A stretch of DNA of 64,000 nt from Rhodobacter sp. (GCA_027490955.1 JAIXXB010000006.1:1-64000), one strand, 5' to 3'. Counted from the stretch's first letter, positions 49,316-58,799 are shown. The notes: generated by a model not told the origin, from the sequence alone. Translations and numbers: made by a program.

Positions 49316-49522
49316 TCCGCCCCTGTGATTCCCTTGCCCCCAAAGAAACAGCCCACACCGCGCAGTTCAATGACCATTTGCGGCGCTGCTGAATTTTTAG
49401 GCAATGCGCGGCAATATCCACTTGCATGTGCTGCTTTGTCTGGCAATTGTTCTGCAGATCTTGCAGGACGCAGGGTGCTACCCTACATGACCCCCACAGA
49501 TTTTCTGACAGTGGAGCCAATA

Positions 49523-50572
49523 ATGAAGAACAGCCTATATATTGCTGCATCCGCCCTTGCTTTGGGCGTTGCAACCTCTGCCCATGCCGCCGACCCAGAT
49601 TTGATCGTCTTCGATTGGGCTGGATTTGAAGTACAAGCCCTGATCGAGCCCTATGTGGCAAAACATGGGCAAATGCCAACCTATGCCTTTTATGGCGATG
49701 AAGAAGAGGCCTTCACCAAGGTTTCCACTGGCTTTAAGGCCGATCTTGCCCACCCATGCAGCCAAATGGTGCGCAAATACCGCGACAAGGGCCTGATCGA
49801 GCCATGGGATGTCAGCCGTATTCCAGAATTTGCCAATATCGCGCCCCGCTTCTTGGAAAGCAGCGATATCAAGGATGAGACGGGCGTTTGGTATATTCCC
49901 ACCGATTACGCCTATACCGCCATTGCCTATAACACCGACGAAGTCACCCCTGAACAAGTGGCCTCGCTGAATGTGTTCATCGACCCTGCCTTTGCTGGCC
50001 GCACCTCGCTGCCCGACACAGTGGACGATTCTTGGGCGCTGGCCTTTTTGGCCACAGGCGTGACCGACTGGACGCAAGTGAGCGATGAGCAATTCGCCGC
50101 CGCCGCCGCATGGCTGCGCCAAGCCCATGCCAATGTGCGCACCTATTGGGCAGACCCTGCCGAAAACGCGCAATTGATGAAAACGGGCGAAGTGGTGGTG
50201 TCTTGGTCGTGGAACGACGGCGTGACCGCCATGCGCAACGAAGGCGTGCCCGTGGCCTTTAACCGCACCCCTGTCGAGGGCGCAAGCAACTGGTTCTGCG
50301 GCTATGTGAATTTCAAAGATGCTCCAGGTTCCGAAGATAAGGCCTATGATTTCATCAACGCATGGCTGGATCACGGCAGCGCCAAAGGGCTGCTGGAAAA
50401 CTTTGGCTATGCCCATTCCAACGATGCCGCGATGAAAGAAATCACGATGGAAGAGTTGAAGGCCTTTGACGTGGACCCGATCGAAGGCAAAATGCTGGCG
50501 CAGGTGCCGCTGAACCCAGAGTTCCGCGAAAAACTGACGGCCGAGTTTGAATTGATCAAACAAGGCTTCTAA
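49523..50572 (+). CDS. Spermidine/putrescine-type ABC transporter substrate-binding protein (PotD-like)
   Basis: Signal peptide MKNSLYIAASALALGVATSAHA; WYIPTDYAYTAIAYNTDEV; EVVVSWSWNDGVTAMRNEGVPVAFNRTPVEGASNWFCGYV; the ORF start at 48563 is spurious. Confidence 0.9.
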   Translation: MKNSLYIAASALALGVATSAHAADPDLIVFDWAGFEVQALIEPYVAKHGQMPTYAFYGDEEEAFTKVSTGFKADLAHPCSQMVRKYRDKGLIEPWDVSRIPEFANIAPRFLESSDIKDETGVWYIPTDYAYTAIAYNTDEVTPEQVASLNVFIDPAFAGRTSLPDTVDDSWALAFLATGVTDWTQVSDEQFAAAAAWLRQAHANVRTYWADPAENAQLMKTGEVVVSWSWNDGVTAMRNEGVPVAFNRTPVEGASNWFCGYVNFKDAPGSEDKAYDFINAWLDHGSAKGLLENFGYAHSNDAAMKEITMEELKAFDVDPIEGKMLAQVPLNPEFREKLTAEFELIKQGF

Positions 50573-50591
50573 TCAGCCCCAGATGTCGGAG

Positions 50592-50627
50592 CGCGCCCAA
50601 GGGAAACTTTGGGCGCGTTTTCTTTTG
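50592..50627 (+). terminator. Rho-independent terminator after the PotD-like gene
   Basis: CGCGCCCAA-N8-TTGGGCGCG followed by TTTTCTTTT. Confidence 0.88.
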
Positions 50628-50669
50628 CACTGGGCTTGCAGATGCCTTGCACAAGCCTGCGCGCGCGCC

Positions 50670-51000
50670 TATGTTGTGGGTGTCTGGGGTAACCCAAACT
50701 ATGGCGATAAACGCACCCGTAATACACGGCTCGGACCCGGGGGCGGTACCCGGCGACTCCACCAATTCTCCCTGTCATTTGGGGCGTGTGGGGTCGAAAT
50801 AGGATCGACGAACGTCTAAAGGGGCCAGCTTTCGCTCGGTGAGCCACCACCGTTATCGGTGCAAAACGTACAGTTGCAAATGACAACCGTGCTCCGGCAA
50901 TGGCTTTGGCTGCGTAAGCAACCCAAGTCGCCGAAACTAAGTCCTTGCGCTTAGCCGCGTAAGGCGGGGCCCGCCAGAGCCTGGCAACAGAATCTGGCAC
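50670..51000 (+). ncRNA. ssrA: Permuted two-piece tmRNA (approximate ends): acceptor piece to CCA at 50764, IVS 50765-50789, coding piece from 50790
   Basis: CGACTCC-ACCA (50754-50764) pairs with GGGGTCG (50790-50796); GGATCGACG; tag ORF at 50876-50917 reads ANDNRAPAMALAA*. Confidence 0.93.
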
Positions 51001-51045
51001 TCATTTCCCAAAAGCATCCAAGGCTCTGGCAAAGCTAAAGAAATC

Positions 51046-51085
51046 AGAGCCTTCCAACAGCATCTTGCACTCATTTCCCAAAGCT
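51046..51085 (+). repeat. Diverged direct duplication of the ssrA 3' terminus
   Basis: AGAGCCTTCCAACAGCATCTTGCACTCATTTCCCAAAGC resembles AGAGCCTGGCAACAGAATCTGGCACTCATTTCCCAAAAGC at 50976-51015, 70-bp offset. Confidence 0.75.
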
Positions 51086-51101
51086 CAGATTGCGGTTGAA
51101 A

Positions 51102-51165
51102 GGGGGCCTATGCGGCCCCCTCGCTGCGCTCACCCCCGCAGGATATTTGGGAAAAGAAGAAGCGG
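51102..51165 (-). repeat. Dispersed structured repeat element, copy C (terminator-like, downstream of the nucleosidase gene)
   Basis: Minus strand CCGCTTCTTCTTTTCCCAAATATCCTGCGGGGGTGAGCGCAGCGAGGGGGCCGCATAGGCCCCC. Confidence 0.8.
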
Positions 51166-51226
51166 TTCGCGCCCAAAATATGCTTTGTTTCAAGGGGTTT
51201 GGAGTGGCAGGGGCAACGGCCTGCCT

Positions 51227-51778
51227 TTACAGCAGGTGCCCTTGCTGCAGGCGCTGCAAAAAGGCGTTTTCGGCATGGCGTAAAGCGGCGCGCCAATCGC
51301 GGGGGGCGGTGTCATCGGCGCTGTCCGAGATGTATTTAAAGGCGCGCAGCGGCACGCCTGCGGCGCGGCAAATCTTGGCGATGGGGTAAAGTTCCATATC
51401 CACCACATCGCAGGGCAATTCGGGGGCGGCATTGGCAAAGCTATCGCCTGTGCCGCAGGTCAGCGGCGCTGGGGCAAAGCGGATTTCTTCGCTGCCCTCT
51501 TCAAAAGGTGTGGCGCCCAAAGGCAGACCCAGCGCGCGCACATCCATATCGCGTTGCAGCGCCGCGCCCACCTCGACCAGACCATGCAGCCCTTTGGTCA
51601 CGGCCCCAGCCGTGCCGAAATTCACCACCAAATCAGGGCGATGGGCGGCCAAAGCGTCAGCGCAGCGCCATGCGGCATTCACCTTGCCCACGCCGATATG
51701 CACCACTGTCCAATGCGGCGCGGGCGGGGTAGAGAGTTCTTCGCGCATCGCCACCAAAAGCAAAATCTTTTGCATCAC
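51227..51778 (-). CDS. Nucleosidase of the MTA/SAH (futalosine) nucleosidase family
   Basis: LLLVAMREELS, VVNFGTAGAV, DVVDMELYPIAKICRAAGVPLRAFKYISDSAD. Confidence 0.85.
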   Translation of the reverse strand: MMQKILLLVAMREELSTPPAPHWTVVHIGVGKVNAAWRCADALAAHRPDLVVNFGTAGAVTKGLHGLVEVGAALQRDMDVRALGLPLGATPFEEGSEEIRFAPAPLTCGTGDSFANAAPELPCDVVDMELYPIAKICRAAGVPLRAFKYISDSADDTAPRDWRAALRHAENAFLQRLQQGHLL

Positions 51779-51990
51779 ACCGCCCCTTTCAAATCGCGCA
51801 GAATCGCCACGCGGATATGCGAGGCAAGGCCAACTGGCCCGCGCGCGGCGTCCATCTCGGCGGCCAAGGCATTGACCGATAGGCCCCGCTTTTGCGCCAA
51901 TGCCTGAAATGCCGCCCAGAATTCAGGCTCTAGCGTTACCGATGTGCGGTGGCCGCGCAGGGTGAGCGAATGTTTTTGCGGCCCACTCAT
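51775..51990 (-). CDS. Ribbon-helix-helix domain protein
   Basis: HRTSVTLEPEFWAAFQALAQKRGLSVNALAAEMD; ATGA overlaps with both neighbours. Confidence 0.85.
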   Translation of the reverse strand: MSGPQKHSLTLRGHRTSVTLEPEFWAAFQALAQKRGLSVNALAAEMDAARGPVGLASHIRVAILRDLKGAV

Positions 51991-52166
51991 GGTGTCTCGC
52001 GCCGATGCGCATCAATCGCGGCGCGCGCCTTATCTGCCTGCGTTTTCTGGGCCAATTTCTGCGCCTTGCTGCGGCCAAATTTGGCTGCGTTTTCACCGCC
52101 CTGCGCGCGGGCCTTGGCGCGGCTGGCCGCCTTTTTCGCTGCGCGCAGGTTGAGGATGTCGCCCAT
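51987..52166 (-). CDS. DUF4169-family small basic protein (59 aa; not in the ORF track)
   Basis: Translated by hand: MGDILNLRAAKKAASRAKARAQGGENAAKFGRSKAQKLAQKTQADKARAAIDAHRRETP*; ATGA overlap with the RHH gene. Confidence 0.85.
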   Translation of the reverse strand: MGDILNLRAAKKAASRAKARAQGGENAAKFGRSKAQKLAQKTQADKARAAIDAHRRETP

Positions 52167-52177
52167 GCCCCCCCCTA

Positions 52178-53578
52178 TCAGCCCTTTGGCCCGATCATAT
52201 CTTCGGGGCGCACCACGCGGTCAAAGGTTTCGCCATCGACATAGCCCAAGGCAATCGCCTCTTGCCTCAAGGTCGTGCCGTTCTTATGCGCGGTTTTGGC
52301 GACTTTGGTGGCCGCGTCATAGCCGATGGTCGGGGCCAAGGCGGTGACCAGCATCAGGCTTTCTTTCATCAATTGATCGATGCGCGCCACATTCGCCTGT
52401 GTGCCCAGCACCATGTTATCGGTGAAAGAGCCTGCCGCGTCGCCCAAAAGCTGCATAGATTGCAAGACGTTATAGGCCATCATCGGGTTATAGACATTCA
52501 GTTCAAAATGGCCTTGGCTGCCTGCAAAGCCTACGGCGGCATCATTGCCCATCACATGGGCGCAGACCATGGTCAGCGCTTCGGCCTGTGTGGGGTTCAC
52601 TTTGCCCGGCATGATCGAGCTGCCCGGTTCATTTTCAGGCAGGATCAATTCCCCAAGGCCAGAGCGCGGGCCAGAGCCCAAAAGCCGCATATCATTGGCA
52701 ATTTTGAACAGGCTGGCGGCCACAGTTTTCAGCGCGCCCGAAAACATCACCATTGCGTCATGGGCGGCCAGCGCCTCGAACTTGTTGGGCGCGGTCACAA
52801 AAGGCAGGCCCGTGATGGCGGCGATTTCGGCCGCAACCCGCACATCCCAGCCGACCCGAGTGTTCAGCCCCGTGCCCACTGCCGTGCCGCCTTGGGCCAG
52901 CTCGTAAATCTCGGGCAGGATTTTCTTGACCCGCATGATGCCCATGGCCACCTGATGGGCATAGCCGCCAAACTCTTGGCCCAGCGTCAGCGGCGTGGCA
53001 TCTTGGGTATGGGTGCGGCCAATTTTGATGATATCTTTGAATTCCAAAGATTTGGCCAAAAGTGCTGCATGCAGTTTTTCAAGGCCCGGCAGCAGCACAT
53101 CGCGCGCCATCATGCCAATGGCCACATGCATCGCGGTGGGGAAAGTATCATTGGACGACTGTCCCATATTCACATGATCGTTGGGATGGACGGGTTTCTT
53201 GCTGCCCATCTCGCCGCCCAGCATTTCGATGGCGCGGTTGGAAATCACCTCGTTCGCGTTCATATTGCTTTGCGTGCCAGACCCTGTTTGCCAGACAACC
53301 AGCGGAAAATTATCGTCAAACTTGCCGTCGATCACCTCTTGCGCGGCTTGGGCGATGACCTCGCCCAAGGCTTTGTCGATATCGCCTTGGGCGATATTGA
53401 CCAGCGCGCAGGCCTTTTTGATCACGCCAAGCGCGCGGATGATGGCGACGGGTTGACGTTCCCATCCGATGGGAAAGTTGATGATGCTGCGCTGGGTCTG
53501 CGCGCCCCAGTATTTATCGGCGGGAACGTTCAGCGGGCCAAAGCTGTCTGTCTCTACGCGGGTTTTGGTCATTTGCAC
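52178..53578 (-). CDS. fumC: Fumarate hydratase class II
   Basis: [61 protein letters not shown]. Confidence 0.96.
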   Translation of the reverse strand: MQMTKTRVETDSFGPLNVPADKYWGAQTQRSIINFPIGWERQPVAIIRALGVIKKACALVNIAQGDIDKALGEVIAQAAQEVIDGKFDDNFPLVVWQTGSGTQSNMNANEVISNRAIEMLGGEMGSKKPVHPNDHVNMGQSSNDTFPTAMHVAIGMMARDVLLPGLEKLHAALLAKSLEFKDIIKIGRTHTQDATPLTLGQEFGGYAHQVAMGIMRVKKILPEIYELAQGGTAVGTGLNTRVGWDVRVAAEIAAITGLPFVTAPNKFEALAAHDAMVMFSGALKTVAASLFKIANDMRLLGSGPRSGLGELILPENEPGSSIMPGKVNPTQAEALTMVCAHVMGNDAAVGFAGSQGHFELNVYNPMMAYNVLQSMQLLGDAAGSFTDNMVLGTQANVARIDQLMKESLMLVTALAPTIGYDAATKVAKTAHKNGTTLRQEAIALGYVDGETFDRVVRPEDMIGPKG

Positions 53579-53660
53579 GCCTCCTGTTGCTGGGGCCTGC
53601 CTTAGCCCAAAGGCGCGGAAAACTCAACGGTATACATCGGCATACCAACACGAAACTGCG

Positions 53661-54227
53661 CTAAACTTCGCGGGCACGTTTCAAAATATACACCCGCGCA
53701 GGCGGCAGGTTCAGCCAAACCTTGCCTGCCTTTACGGCCACAAGACCCAGTTTTTCCATGATATGCGGCGCAATCGGCGGCTTTGACCCATAGGTGAATT
53801 GGCGCATCTCGCCGCCCGCGCGCAGCACAGTGAAAGCGGCGGTCAAAATCGCCTCAACCACGGGATCGGGCATAGACAACAGCGGCAGGCCCGAGATGAC
53901 CACCCCCACGCTGCCTGCGGGCGCAAAACTGGCCGCCTCTTGCGCGCCCGCGCGCCGCACGTTTACCCCTGCAAATATGTTTTGCAAATGGCGTGCGAAA
54001 TCGGCGCTCATCTCGATCAGGGTTAAATCCTGCGGTGCAACACCTGCCGCCAGTACCCCGCGCGTCAATTGCCCTGTTCCCGGCCCAAATTCCATCACAG
54101 GCCCCGAATGCGGCCCAAGCCCTGCCGCCATAGCCCGCGCCAAAAACCGCGACGACGGCGATATCGCCGAGACTTGAAAGGGCGATGCCAAAAGCTGCTT
54201 GGCAAACAAAATGAAATCTTGGGCCAT
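53661..54227 (-). CDS. Class I SAM-dependent methyltransferase (PmtA-like phospholipid N-methyltransferase type)
   Basis: PSSRFLARAMAAGLGPHSGPVMEFGPGTGQLTRGVL; VVISGLPLLSMP. Confidence 0.78.
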   Translation of the reverse strand: MAQDFILFAKQLLASPFQVSAISPSSRFLARAMAAGLGPHSGPVMEFGPGTGQLTRGVLAAGVAPQDLTLIEMSADFARHLQNIFAGVNVRRAGAQEAASFAPAGSVGVVISGLPLLSMPDPVVEAILTAAFTVLRAGGEMRQFTYGSKPPIAPHIMEKLGLVAVKAGKVWLNLPPARVYILKRAREV

Positions 54228-54293
54228 GATCGATCCTTAAAACTTTAGCTTTGGTTGGCCCAAGATCGGCGATCTATGTTTCAACCTTATGAC

Positions 54294-54746
54294 TTATTTG
54301 CGAAACTTATCTAAACGCACGATTTGCGCCTCGCCTTTTGGCGGTGGAGGCGGATCGTCTTCGGGGCTGTCCTCTTCGTCCTCATCCGTGCTGGGATGGG
54401 TTTCAAAGCGCAGGCCAAATTCCACCGATGGGTCAACAAAGGTGCGCACGGCATCAAAAGGCACGGCGATGTTTTCGGGATTATTGCCGAAATTCAGCGT
54501 CACCGAAAACCCGTCATCGGTCACAGTCAGATCTTCGAACCAATGCTGCAGCACCAGCGTCATTTCGTCTGGATAGCGGTCATGCAGCCATTTGGCCATT
54601 TTCACGCCAGATATGCCCGTATCAAAGGTGATGAAGAAATGATGATCTCCGGGCAGGCCAGTTTTGGCCACATCGGACAGCACAGTTTGGATCAGGCCCC
54701 GCATGGCGCGGTGCATCAAGTTGCCGTAATCAATCGTTTTTGCCAT
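54294..54746 (-). CDS. sspB: SspB family ClpXP adaptor
   Basis: HHFFITFDTGISGVKMAKWLHDRYPDEMTLVLQHWFEDLTVTDDGFSVTLNFGNNPENIAVPFDAVRTFVDPSVEFGL. Confidence 0.9.
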   Translation of the reverse strand: MAKTIDYGNLMHRAMRGLIQTVLSDVAKTGLPGDHHFFITFDTGISGVKMAKWLHDRYPDEMTLVLQHWFEDLTVTDDGFSVTLNFGNNPENIAVPFDAVRTFVDPSVEFGLRFETHPSTDEDEEDSPEDDPPPPPKGEAQIVRLDKFRK

Positions 54747-54812
54747 GCTGCCCCCCGACCATTTATGAACGCCACCTTAAGCCAAATGCGGCGCTTGAAA
54801 AGAGGGTGCGGA

Positions 54813-56084
54813 TCAGAAAGCAAGACTTAGGGCCGAAACTGCCCCAGAAATCAGCAAAACCCATGGCAAAGCCCAGTGCAAACGCAGCAAAAGCAGACCT
54901 GCAAGCAGGGCAAGACCCATGGGCAAAAGGCGGATTGTCGAAAGATCGGGCAGCAGCGGGTGAAAGGGGCCGATTTGGGCGGTAAGGGTGGCGCCAAACA
55001 GCACATGCAGCGCAAACCACAGCGACAAATGCGCAATCACCCCCACCACTGCCGCCAGGATGCCCGCCAGCGCGGCCGACAGGCGCGGGGCGTTTTGCAA
55101 ATGCGCAATCCACGGCGCACCCGCAAAAATCCACAAAAAGCAGGGTGCAAAGGTCATCCACACTGTGATCCCCGCCGCTGCCAGACCCAGCCACATCCCC
55201 CCCTGTTTATAGGCCGCCACATAGGCCACAAATTCCGTCACCAGAATAAGCGGGCCGGGTGTGGTTTCGGCCAAGGCCAGCGCATCAAGCATTTGCTGCG
55301 CGCTCAGCCATCCGCGCGTGACGACCACTTCGGATGCCATCCACGACAGCACGGCATAGGCCCCGCCAAAGGTCAGCATCGCCAATTTGGAAAAGAACAG
55401 CGCGATATCGGCCAGAATCTGCGGGGCAAAGGCCACGATCCCCGCCAGCGGAATCAGCCAGACCGCCCCCCACAGCAGCGCCGCCATGATGCTGCGGCGA
55501 ATGGGCAGGGCGGCGGCAGCTACGGCAGCGGCGGCATGGGCTGGGCTGGGCTGGGCTGGCGCGCGCAAAAATGCCAGCCCCAGCGCGGCTGCCGCGATAA
55601 TCACCACGGGAAAGGGCAGTTGCAACAAATACAGCGCGCCAAAGGCCGCTATAGCAATGGCCCAATGCGCCCGCCCTTTGAGCGCGCGCTTGGACAGGCG
55701 CAGCAGCGCTTCGATCACCACGGCCAGCACTGCGGCCTGCACACCCACAAACAGGGCCGCGACCAGCGGCAAATTGCCAAAGGCGGCATAGACCATTGCC
55801 AGCGCCAGCACCAATATCGCGCCCGGCAACACGAACAACCCACCCGAGATCAGCCCGCCGATCACCCCCGCCCGCTGCCAGCCAATCCATGTGGCCAGTT
55901 GCATCGCCTCTGGCCCCGGCAAAAGCATGCAAAAGGATAGGGCGGAAAGATAATCCTTTTCAGACACCCATTTGCGCGTCTCGACCACCTCGCGGTGCAT
56001 CAGCGCGATTTGCGCAGCAGGCCCACCAAAAGAGAGCAGGCCAATGCGGGCAAAGGTACGGGTCAGATCGGCCAAATCGGTCAT
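54813..56084 (-). CDS. chrA: ChrA family chromate transporter
   Basis: FARIGLLSFGGPAAQIALMHREVVETRKWVSEKDYLSALSFCMLLPGPEAMQLATWIGW; second half FFSKLAMLTFGGAYAVLSWMASEVV. Confidence 0.92.
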   Translation of the reverse strand: MTDLADLTRTFARIGLLSFGGPAAQIALMHREVVETRKWVSEKDYLSALSFCMLLPGPEAMQLATWIGWQRAGVIGGLISGGLFVLPGAILVLALAMVYAAFGNLPLVAALFVGVQAAVLAVVIEALLRLSKRALKGRAHWAIAIAAFGALYLLQLPFPVVIIAAAALGLAFLRAPAQPSPAHAAAAVAAAALPIRRSIMAALLWGAVWLIPLAGIVAFAPQILADIALFFSKLAMLTFGGAYAVLSWMASEVVVTRGWLSAQQMLDALALAETTPGPLILVTEFVAYVAAYKQGGMWLGLAAAGITVWMTFAPCFLWIFAGAPWIAHLQNAPRLSAALAGILAAVVGVIAHLSLWFALHVLFGATLTAQIGPFHPLLPDLSTIRLLPMGLALLAGLLLLRLHWALPWVLLISGAVSALSLAF

Positions 56085-57205
56085 ATTGCCTCCAGAACAG
56101 AATGGGCGGCGCGCAGGCCAGGCGGCATGCCACCGCGACCAAGGCGCTGCATGGTGTCCGACATAGCGGACATCTGCGCCGATGGGTCGCGCAACAGGGC
56201 CAGCAGCGCGGGGGCAATCGCATCAGGCGTGCAGTTTTTGCCGATGAATTCAGGCACGCTGCGCGTCTGGCTGACCAGATTGACCAAGGTCACCGTATCC
56301 ACCAGCGCCGCAAGGGCCATCAGCCACAGCGTCAGACGGTTCATATCATAGGCAATCACCATCGGGCAGGCATTGGCCGCCAGTTCCAGCGAGACTGTAC
56401 CAGATGCCGCCAGCGCCACATCCGCCGCCGCAAAAGCGCCGCGTTTGGCGGCTGGATCGGTGATGATCTGCGGCGCAATCGGCCAATCGGCGGTCAGATC
56501 TTGCACCAAATCCGCCACGCCGCGCACTGTGGGCAGGGCCACGCGCGCCTTTGGATGCACCTGTTTCACGCGGGCCAAAACCGCGCCAAAAATCGGCGCA
56601 AGGCGGCTGACCTCGCCGCGCCGCGATCCAGGCAGGCACAGGATCAGCGGGCCATCGCCTGCAAAGGCAGCGGCCTCTTCGGCGCTGGCTATGGGTTCGG
56701 CGACCACAGGATGACCCACAAAATCACAGCTCATCCCCGCCGCCTGCATCAAGGGCGGCTCAAAGGGCAGCAGCGCCAGCACATGGTCTATCACCCGCGC
56801 CATTTTTTCCGCCCGCTTTGGCCGCCATGCCCAGACCGAAGGGGCCACATAATGGATCGTGCGCAGATTTGGCCGCGCCGATTTGACCAGACCTGCCACC
56901 CGCAGGCAAAAATCGGGGCTATCAATGGTGATCAGCGCATCAGGCGCAGCGGCCAGCGCCGCCGCCGCCGTCTGGGCAATGCGGCGTTTTAGCGCGCGGT
57001 ATTTTGGCAAAACCTCGATGATGCCCATCACCGACAATTCTTCCATCGCAAATAGGCTGACCAGCCCCTGCGCCTGCATAAGCGCCCCGCCGACCCCTGC
57101 AAAGCGCGCATCGGGATGCAGCATGCGCAGCGCCTGCATCAATGCCGCCCCCAACCGATCGCCCGAAGGCTCGCCCGCAACGATGAAAAAGCTTAGCGCG
57201 CCCAT
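56081..57205 (-). CDS. lpxB: Lipid-A-disaccharide synthase
   Basis: FFIVAGEPSGDRLGAALMQAL; HYVAPSVWAWRPKRAEKM; LPGSRRGEVSRL. Confidence 0.94.
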   Translation of the reverse strand: MGALSFFIVAGEPSGDRLGAALMQALRMLHPDARFAGVGGALMQAQGLVSLFAMEELSVMGIIEVLPKYRALKRRIAQTAAAALAAAPDALITIDSPDFCLRVAGLVKSARPNLRTIHYVAPSVWAWRPKRAEKMARVIDHVLALLPFEPPLMQAAGMSCDFVGHPVVAEPIASAEEAAAFAGDGPLILCLPGSRRGEVSRLAPIFGAVLARVKQVHPKARVALPTVRGVADLVQDLTADWPIAPQIITDPAAKRGAFAAADVALAASGTVSLELAANACPMVIAYDMNRLTLWLMALAALVDTVTLVNLVSQTRSVPEFIGKNCTPDAIAPALLALLRDPSAQMSAMSDTMQRLGRGGMPPGLRAAHSVLEAI

Positions 57206-58002
57206 AGGGTAAGGCCTGCGGCTGAAGCTGCGGCTTGCATGGCGGGCAGATCAAGGCAAATCACATCGCCCGCGCGCCAGACAATCGCGCCAAGGCCCGC
57301 GCGGGCGGCATGGGCCACTGTGGCAGGGCCAAGCGTGGGCAGATCCATGCGGCGATCTTGGGCAGGCTTGGCCGCCTTGAAAAACACCCCGCGCGCGGCA
57401 GGGCGCAGATCACCCAGCCCAGCAATCCCTGCCAGCATCGCATCTGTGCCAGAAATCACCTCCACCGCCAGACAAATACCGCCTGCCACCACGCAGCCCT
57501 GCCCCACATCCACCGCCCCCAAGGCGGCCACAATGCTTTCGGCGCGGGCAGCATCGCTTTGCATATCGGCCGTGACATCGCCCGCATAAACCCCCGCCGC
57601 AGGGATCAGCGCAGGGGCAATCTCCCCCACCCCCTGCACGGCAAAGCCTGCCTCTTCAAAAATGCCAATGGCGGCGCGCAAGGCCCCATCATCGCCCTGC
57701 CCCATCGCCGCCAGCAGACGCGGCACCATCTGGGCCGTGGCAGGGTCAAACAGGCTGGGGTCAAGCCGTGGGCGGCGCACTGCCCCTGCAAAGCAAACCT
57801 GCGTGATGCCGCGCGCCTCTAATTCGCGCAGCAGCAGCGCCAAACGCTCTAGTCGAAAGGTGATATCCACCGCCACGCCATGGGGCGCAAACCCATCCAT
57901 TGCGCAGATCAGCGGGCGCTGGGGCAACAGGGCCAGCACGGCGGCTGGCAAATCGCCCTGCCCTGCAATCAGCGCCAGCCCAGAGCGATCTGCCTGCGTC
58001 AT
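57193..58002 (-). CDS. lpxI: UDP-2,3-diacylglucosamine diphosphatase LpxI
   Basis: LALIAGQGDLPAAVLA; CFAGAVRRPRLDPSLFD; position between lpxB and lpxA. Confidence 0.9.
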   Translation of the reverse strand: MTQADRSGLALIAGQGDLPAAVLALLPQRPLICAMDGFAPHGVAVDITFRLERLALLLRELEARGITQVCFAGAVRRPRLDPSLFDPATAQMVPRLLAAMGQGDDGALRAAIGIFEEAGFAVQGVGEIAPALIPAAGVYAGDVTADMQSDAARAESIVAALGAVDVGQGCVVAGGICLAVEVISGTDAMLAGIAGLGDLRPAARGVFFKAAKPAQDRRMDLPTLGPATVAHAARAGLGAIVWRAGDVICLDLPAMQAAASAAGLTLWAR

Positions 58003-58799
58003 TTCGGCCCAAGGAAGGATCGGTCAGATTGCGATAGGATAAACTCGACCACCTCGCGCACCTGTTGCGACGGCGTGGCCTGTGACAGCGCGCGGGCGCG
58101 TTCCACAAAACTGCCGCCCTCACCGCCTGCCAGCACCCCATAGGCCGCCCGCAGGGCCGAGATTTCCGCGCGATCCAAACCGCGCCGCTTTAGCCCGACA
58201 AGGTTCAACCCATCCAAAACCCCGCGCGGCCCTTGCACAAGCCCGTAGGGAATCACATCATTGGTCACCATGGTCAGCGCGCCGATCATCGCGCCTTGGC
58301 CGATGCGCACGAATTGGTGAATGCCCGACAGCCCGCCGATCACCACATCATCACCAATGATGCAATGGCCCGCAATTGCCACTTGATTGGCCAGCACGAT
58401 GCGGTTGCCAAGCTGGGCATCATGGCCCACATGCGCCCCTGTCATAATCAGGCAATCATCGCCCACACGGGTGATGCCACCACCGCCATCCGTGCCCGTG
58501 TTCAGCGTCGCGCCTTCGCGGATGCGGCACCGCGCACCCACGATCAGGCGCGTATGCTCGCCCTTATACTTTAAATCTTGGGGAATCTCGCCCACACAGG
58601 CATAGGGGAAGATCACCGTTGCATCCCCGACATCGGTCCACCCCGTAACCACCGCATGCGATTTGACAATGACATCCGCGCCAAGGCGCACTTCGGGGCC
58701 AATGATGGAAAACGGGCCAATATGGCACCGCGGGCCAATCTGCGCGCCCGCCTCGATCACCGCCGAAGGGTGAATGATGGCATCAGGCGAAATGCTCAT
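57999..58799 (-). CDS. lpxA: UDP-N-acetylglucosamine acyltransferase
   Basis: [32 protein letters not shown] hexapeptide repeats; [35 protein letters not shown]. Confidence 0.94.
   Translation of the reverse strand: MSISPDAIIHPSAVIEAGAQIGPRCHIGPFSIIGPEVRLGADVIVKSHAVVTGWTDVGDATVIFPYACVGEIPQDLKYKGEHTRLIVGARCRIREGATLNTGTDGGGGITRVGDDCLIMTGAHVGHDAQLGNRIVLANQVAIAGHCIIGDDVVIGGLSGIHQFVRIGQGAMIGALTMVTNDVIPYGLVQGPRGVLDGLNLVGLKRRGLDRAEISALRAAYGVLAGGEGGSFVERARALSQATPSQQVREVVEFILSQSDRSFLGPK

Noticed and set aside
48563-49522. N-terminal extension of the PotD-like ORF (669 aa)
   Set aside because: Extension is antisense to the desulfurase-like gene; the signal peptide begins at 49523.
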